Origin: Terriglobales bacterium
GTDB taxonomy: Bacteria > Acidobacteriota > Terriglobia > Terriglobales > Acidobacteriaceae
Direction: 5' to 3'
Assembly (NCBI GenBank): GCA_035487355.1
Contig: DATHMF010000022.1
Coordinates: 62,001 to 126,000, forward strand
DNA length: 64,000 nucleotides
Part shown: positions 63,312-64,000 of the stretch, piece after piece
How positions within the stretch are numbered: the stretch's first letter is position 1
How the letters are laid out: every line of letters starts with the position of its first letter
Made by a program: the position numbers and the translations under genes
The notes under the pieces: model-generated
What the model was told of the DNA's origin: nothing
What the model saw: the letters and a program-made list of their open reading frames with translations, nothing else
Database searches by the model: none

Positions 63312-63700
63312 AAAGAACACGAACTGGTCACTGCAACAAGGAGTTGTGCAGTGACAATAGAGCACCACAAGCTGCAGGCAAAAGGCTGCAAGCAACGAAA
63401 TATTGACATTGTGAACAAGGGAAGTTCATCCCTTAGTTCATACAAGACCCCCACTGAAAAAGAATTCACAGGGCCATATAGTATCTGCAGGTGGTTTGGG
63501 CAGGTCGATATCTCCCAATTGCTACTTGATTACAGACCGGGACCATCACCAGACGGTTGTCACAATTCATCACCTAATACTTACTCCCTAGGATCATCAG
63601 CCAACTATCCAGGATTGTCATCCGTCCACTGCCTGGATTCGTTGACGGTCAGCTACATTCCGCTCTGCTGCAAAAACAAAGAGCAGTCAGGAGGTGGCAT
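63312..63700. other. Spacer after the tRNA gene
   Basis: About 390 bases without a convincing gene. Immediately after the tRNA is an inverted repeat (GTCACTGCAAC at 63327-63337 with GTTGTGCAGTGAC at 63343-63354) that could end the transcript but lacks a T run. The frame at 63351-63704 has no ribosome binding site. No integrase or attachment-site copy is visible. Confidence 0.5.
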
Positions 63701-63994
63701 ATGAACGCGCGCATCTATACGGGCACCGTTATCTCAGAGCTGATGGCCCTGATTGAAAAGCGCATCTGCAGCGTTCCCGATTGCGACCACCTGGGCCAAC
63801 CTTGCGCCGAGTGCAAGGTACATGTCTGCAAACTCCACAGCGAGAAATGCACAGATTGCGGTGAAATCCACTGTGAAGAGTGTACGGCGTTTCATGGCAT
63901 GTATTGCGAAAAAGCAAAGGGAGAGGCAGCCGGCGAAGGCAGCGACCCGGTGCATGACCATCGCCGCGATGCGGTGCGCGAGGTACAGCGATGA
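63701..63994 (+). CDS. Cys-rich zinc-binding-like protein
   Basis: 97 aa with AGGAGG about six bases before the ATG. Residues 23-69 carry ten Cys and several His in paired spacings (CAECKVHVCKLHSEKCTDCG, then 'CEECTAFHGMYC'), like a double zinc ribbon or B-box. The C-terminus is acidic then basic (DPVHDHRRDAVREVQR). Its stop overlaps a following ATG by 4 bases (63991-63994), so it is coupled to a gene that continues past the window. Function unknown. Its position next to a tRNA gene is where accessory elements often insert. Confidence 0.75.
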   Translation: MNARIYTGTVISELMALIEKRICSVPDCDHLGQPCAECKVHVCKLHSEKCTDCGEIHCEECTAFHGMYCEKAKGEAAGEGSDPVHDHRRDAVREVQR

Positions 63995-64000
63995 CATGCA
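63991..64000 (+). CDS. Start of the next gene, cut by the window edge
   Basis: An ATG at 63991 overlaps the TGA of the Cys-rich gene in an ATGA arrangement, opening MTC. Only three codons are visible, so nothing can be said of its product beyond probable translational coupling. Confidence 0.35.

Noticed and set aside
63351-63704. 117-codon frame after the tRNA gene
   Set aside because: No ribosome binding site, starts inside the post-tRNA hairpin and overlaps the start of the Cys-rich gene. There is no recognisable family.

Overview
The window looks like a chromosomal segment of an Acidobacteriota species (Terriglobia or Koribacter-like). The evidence is indirect. It includes an Oar-like TonB-dependent receptor with an N-terminal carboxypeptidase-type regulatory domain, a secreted protein of the VWFA-related acidobacterial type, many single-domain receiver and PilZ proteins, a Ser/Thr kinase with a zinc-ribbon N-terminus, and intergenic repeats of the 'CCACAAAGGACAC' kind. 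No 16S rRNA is present, so the taxonomic call is inference.

Layout. 1-3311 (minus strand): a tightly packed accessory operon with a promoter/operator at its head, two small zinc-ribbon proteins, a phage-structural-like protein, and a 531-aa protein with five DFSDIGGQRV repeats and a C-terminal polymorphic-toxin-type nuclease domain. The start of a probable immunity gene follows and is cut by the window edge. 3478-3715: a dispersed repeat that recurs at 57688-57895. 3799-11825: a signalling region with a TonB-domain protein, single-domain receivers, two receiver-PilZ proteins, a receiver-HD-GYP phosphodiesterase and a large hybrid histidine kinase. 12105-14313: ECF sigma factor, membrane-anchored probable anti-sigma and a secreted protein. 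14526-15953: small nucleic-acid-binding genes (cold-shock protein, RRM protein). 16180-19769: an ABC importer whose ATPase carries an N-terminal MgtE_N domain and whose permease is a two-domain fusion. 19775-30112: secreted proteins (GH31 hydrolase, a BNR/sortilin-type beta-propeller with Ig-like domains, TonB-C, VWFA, DUF4197).

30134-31435: a STAS antagonist and a receiver-HATPase protein forming a partner-switching pair. 31616-36562: Ser/Thr kinase with BON and TPR regions, secreted NTF2-like protein, HEAT-like membrane protein, a secreted paralogue of the TonB protein's N-domain, and a YjbR-type protein. 36704-39436: htrA-type protease, coaE, folD. 39703-43767: a kinase-WD40 / PP2C / VWA triad of the TerY (YegI-K-L) type. 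43910-48146: trpE, L,D-transpeptidase, a small membrane protein and a large SPFH protein. 48413-52945: an overlapping operon of a secreted protein, a family-5 solute-binding protein and an NtrY-like kinase. It is followed by the TonB-dependent receptor (53490-57302) and an NtrC-type sigma-54 activator (58241-59620). The right end holds a 910-aa Gly-rich/HEAT protein, a beta-carbonic anhydrase, a CAT-anticodon tRNA (probably tRNA-Ile2) and a Cys-rich small protein.

Functional reading: this is mostly core-like genome rich in signal transduction (c-di-GMP/PilZ, two-component, ECF, STAS, Ser/Thr phosphorylation) and envelope functions. The most distinctive accessory feature is the toxin/immunity operon at the left edge. 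No CRISPR array, rRNA operon or recognisable transposase gene was seen.
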